From: JAJPJX01 sp964568355
GTDB taxonomy: Bacteria; Acidobacteriota; Terriglobia; Bryobacterales; Bryobacteraceae
DNA length: 13,036 nucleotides
Reading direction: 5' to 3'
Assembly: GCA_964568355.1 (NCBI GenBank)
Contig: CAZMRK010000542.1
Span: forward strand, 1 to 13,036
In this document: positions 12,985-13,036 of the stretch, one piece after another
Layout of the letters: each line of letters opens with the position of its first letter
How positions within the stretch are numbered: the stretch's first letter is position 1
The notes under the pieces: model-generated
Databases searched by the model: none
Told to the model about the DNA's origin: nothing
What the model saw: only the letters and a program-made list of their open reading frames with translations
Program-made: the position numbers and the translations under genes

Positions 12985-13036
12985 TCAGGGCTCGGCGATT
13001 ACCGGATTCACCAACTCGCCGATTCCTTCGACCTTG
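12985..13036 (-). CDS. C-terminal end of a probable fumarylacetoacetate-hydrolase-family protein (partial)
   Basis: Only the last 16 codons are in the window, reading K-V-E-G-I-G-E-L-V-N-P-V-I-A-E-P then TGA (12987-12985) on the minus strand. The pattern (V-E-G-I-G-x-L-x-N-P-V) is typical of the C-terminal strand of fumarylacetoacetate-hydrolase-family enzymes, which cleave or decarboxylate diketo acids. With so little sequence the call is tentative. The tRNA-Arg follows 17 bases downstream on the same strand. Confidence 0.5.
   Translation of the reverse strand, partial: KVEGIGELVNPVIAEP

Overview
The window looks chromosomal and acidobacterial, probably Bryobacter/Solibacter-like. It has high GC, a secreted VWFA-related protein of the acidobacterial type, and short well-spaced housekeeping genes with clear Shine-Dalgarno sites. 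The lineage is inferred from gene style; no rRNA is present.

Left part (1-6053), mostly minus strand: the N-terminal third of type I glutamine synthetase (glnA), with an in-frame TGA at codon 28; a single-module Clp-type AAA+ ATPase fused to a response-regulator receiver domain; a probable csp-infA operon (cold-shock protein, then IF-1), whose leader carries a terminator-like hairpin right at a near-consensus promoter; an orphan Cas6-type RAMP gene on the plus strand, with no array or other cas gene; a small secreted protein; a VWFA-related secreted protein; a DUF1328 membrane peptide; and a poorly defined ORF overlapping that peptide.

Middle (6054-8507): a plus-strand cupin plus carboxymuconolactone-decarboxylase-like pair, preceded by a nested inverted repeat and followed by a terminator, converging with an AraC-family regulator.

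Right part (8508-13036): a 4,043-bp integrated island in a tRNA-Arg(TCG) gene. Its ends are perfect 58-bp direct repeats (8837-8894 and 12880-12937). The right copy lies in the intact tRNA; the left copy is a tRNA 3' fragment. Cargo is a DUF104/VapC toxin-antitoxin pair, two membrane proteins of unknown function, an excisionase-like HTH gene and a tyrosine integrase. The excisionase is frameshifted by a 14-bp tandem duplication and the integrase by an apparent 1-base deletion, so the island looks trapped. A decayed integrase tail just outside the left end points to an earlier related element at the same tRNA. A repeated double motif (GGGCATAC...GGGCATACC) near the att sites looks like integrase arm-binding DNA. 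The integrase frame runs through the att core: the circular form would supply a TGA just past the core, whereas the integrated form reads on antisense through the tRNA. Beyond the tRNA is the last part of a gene resembling a fumarylacetoacetate-hydrolase-family C-terminus.
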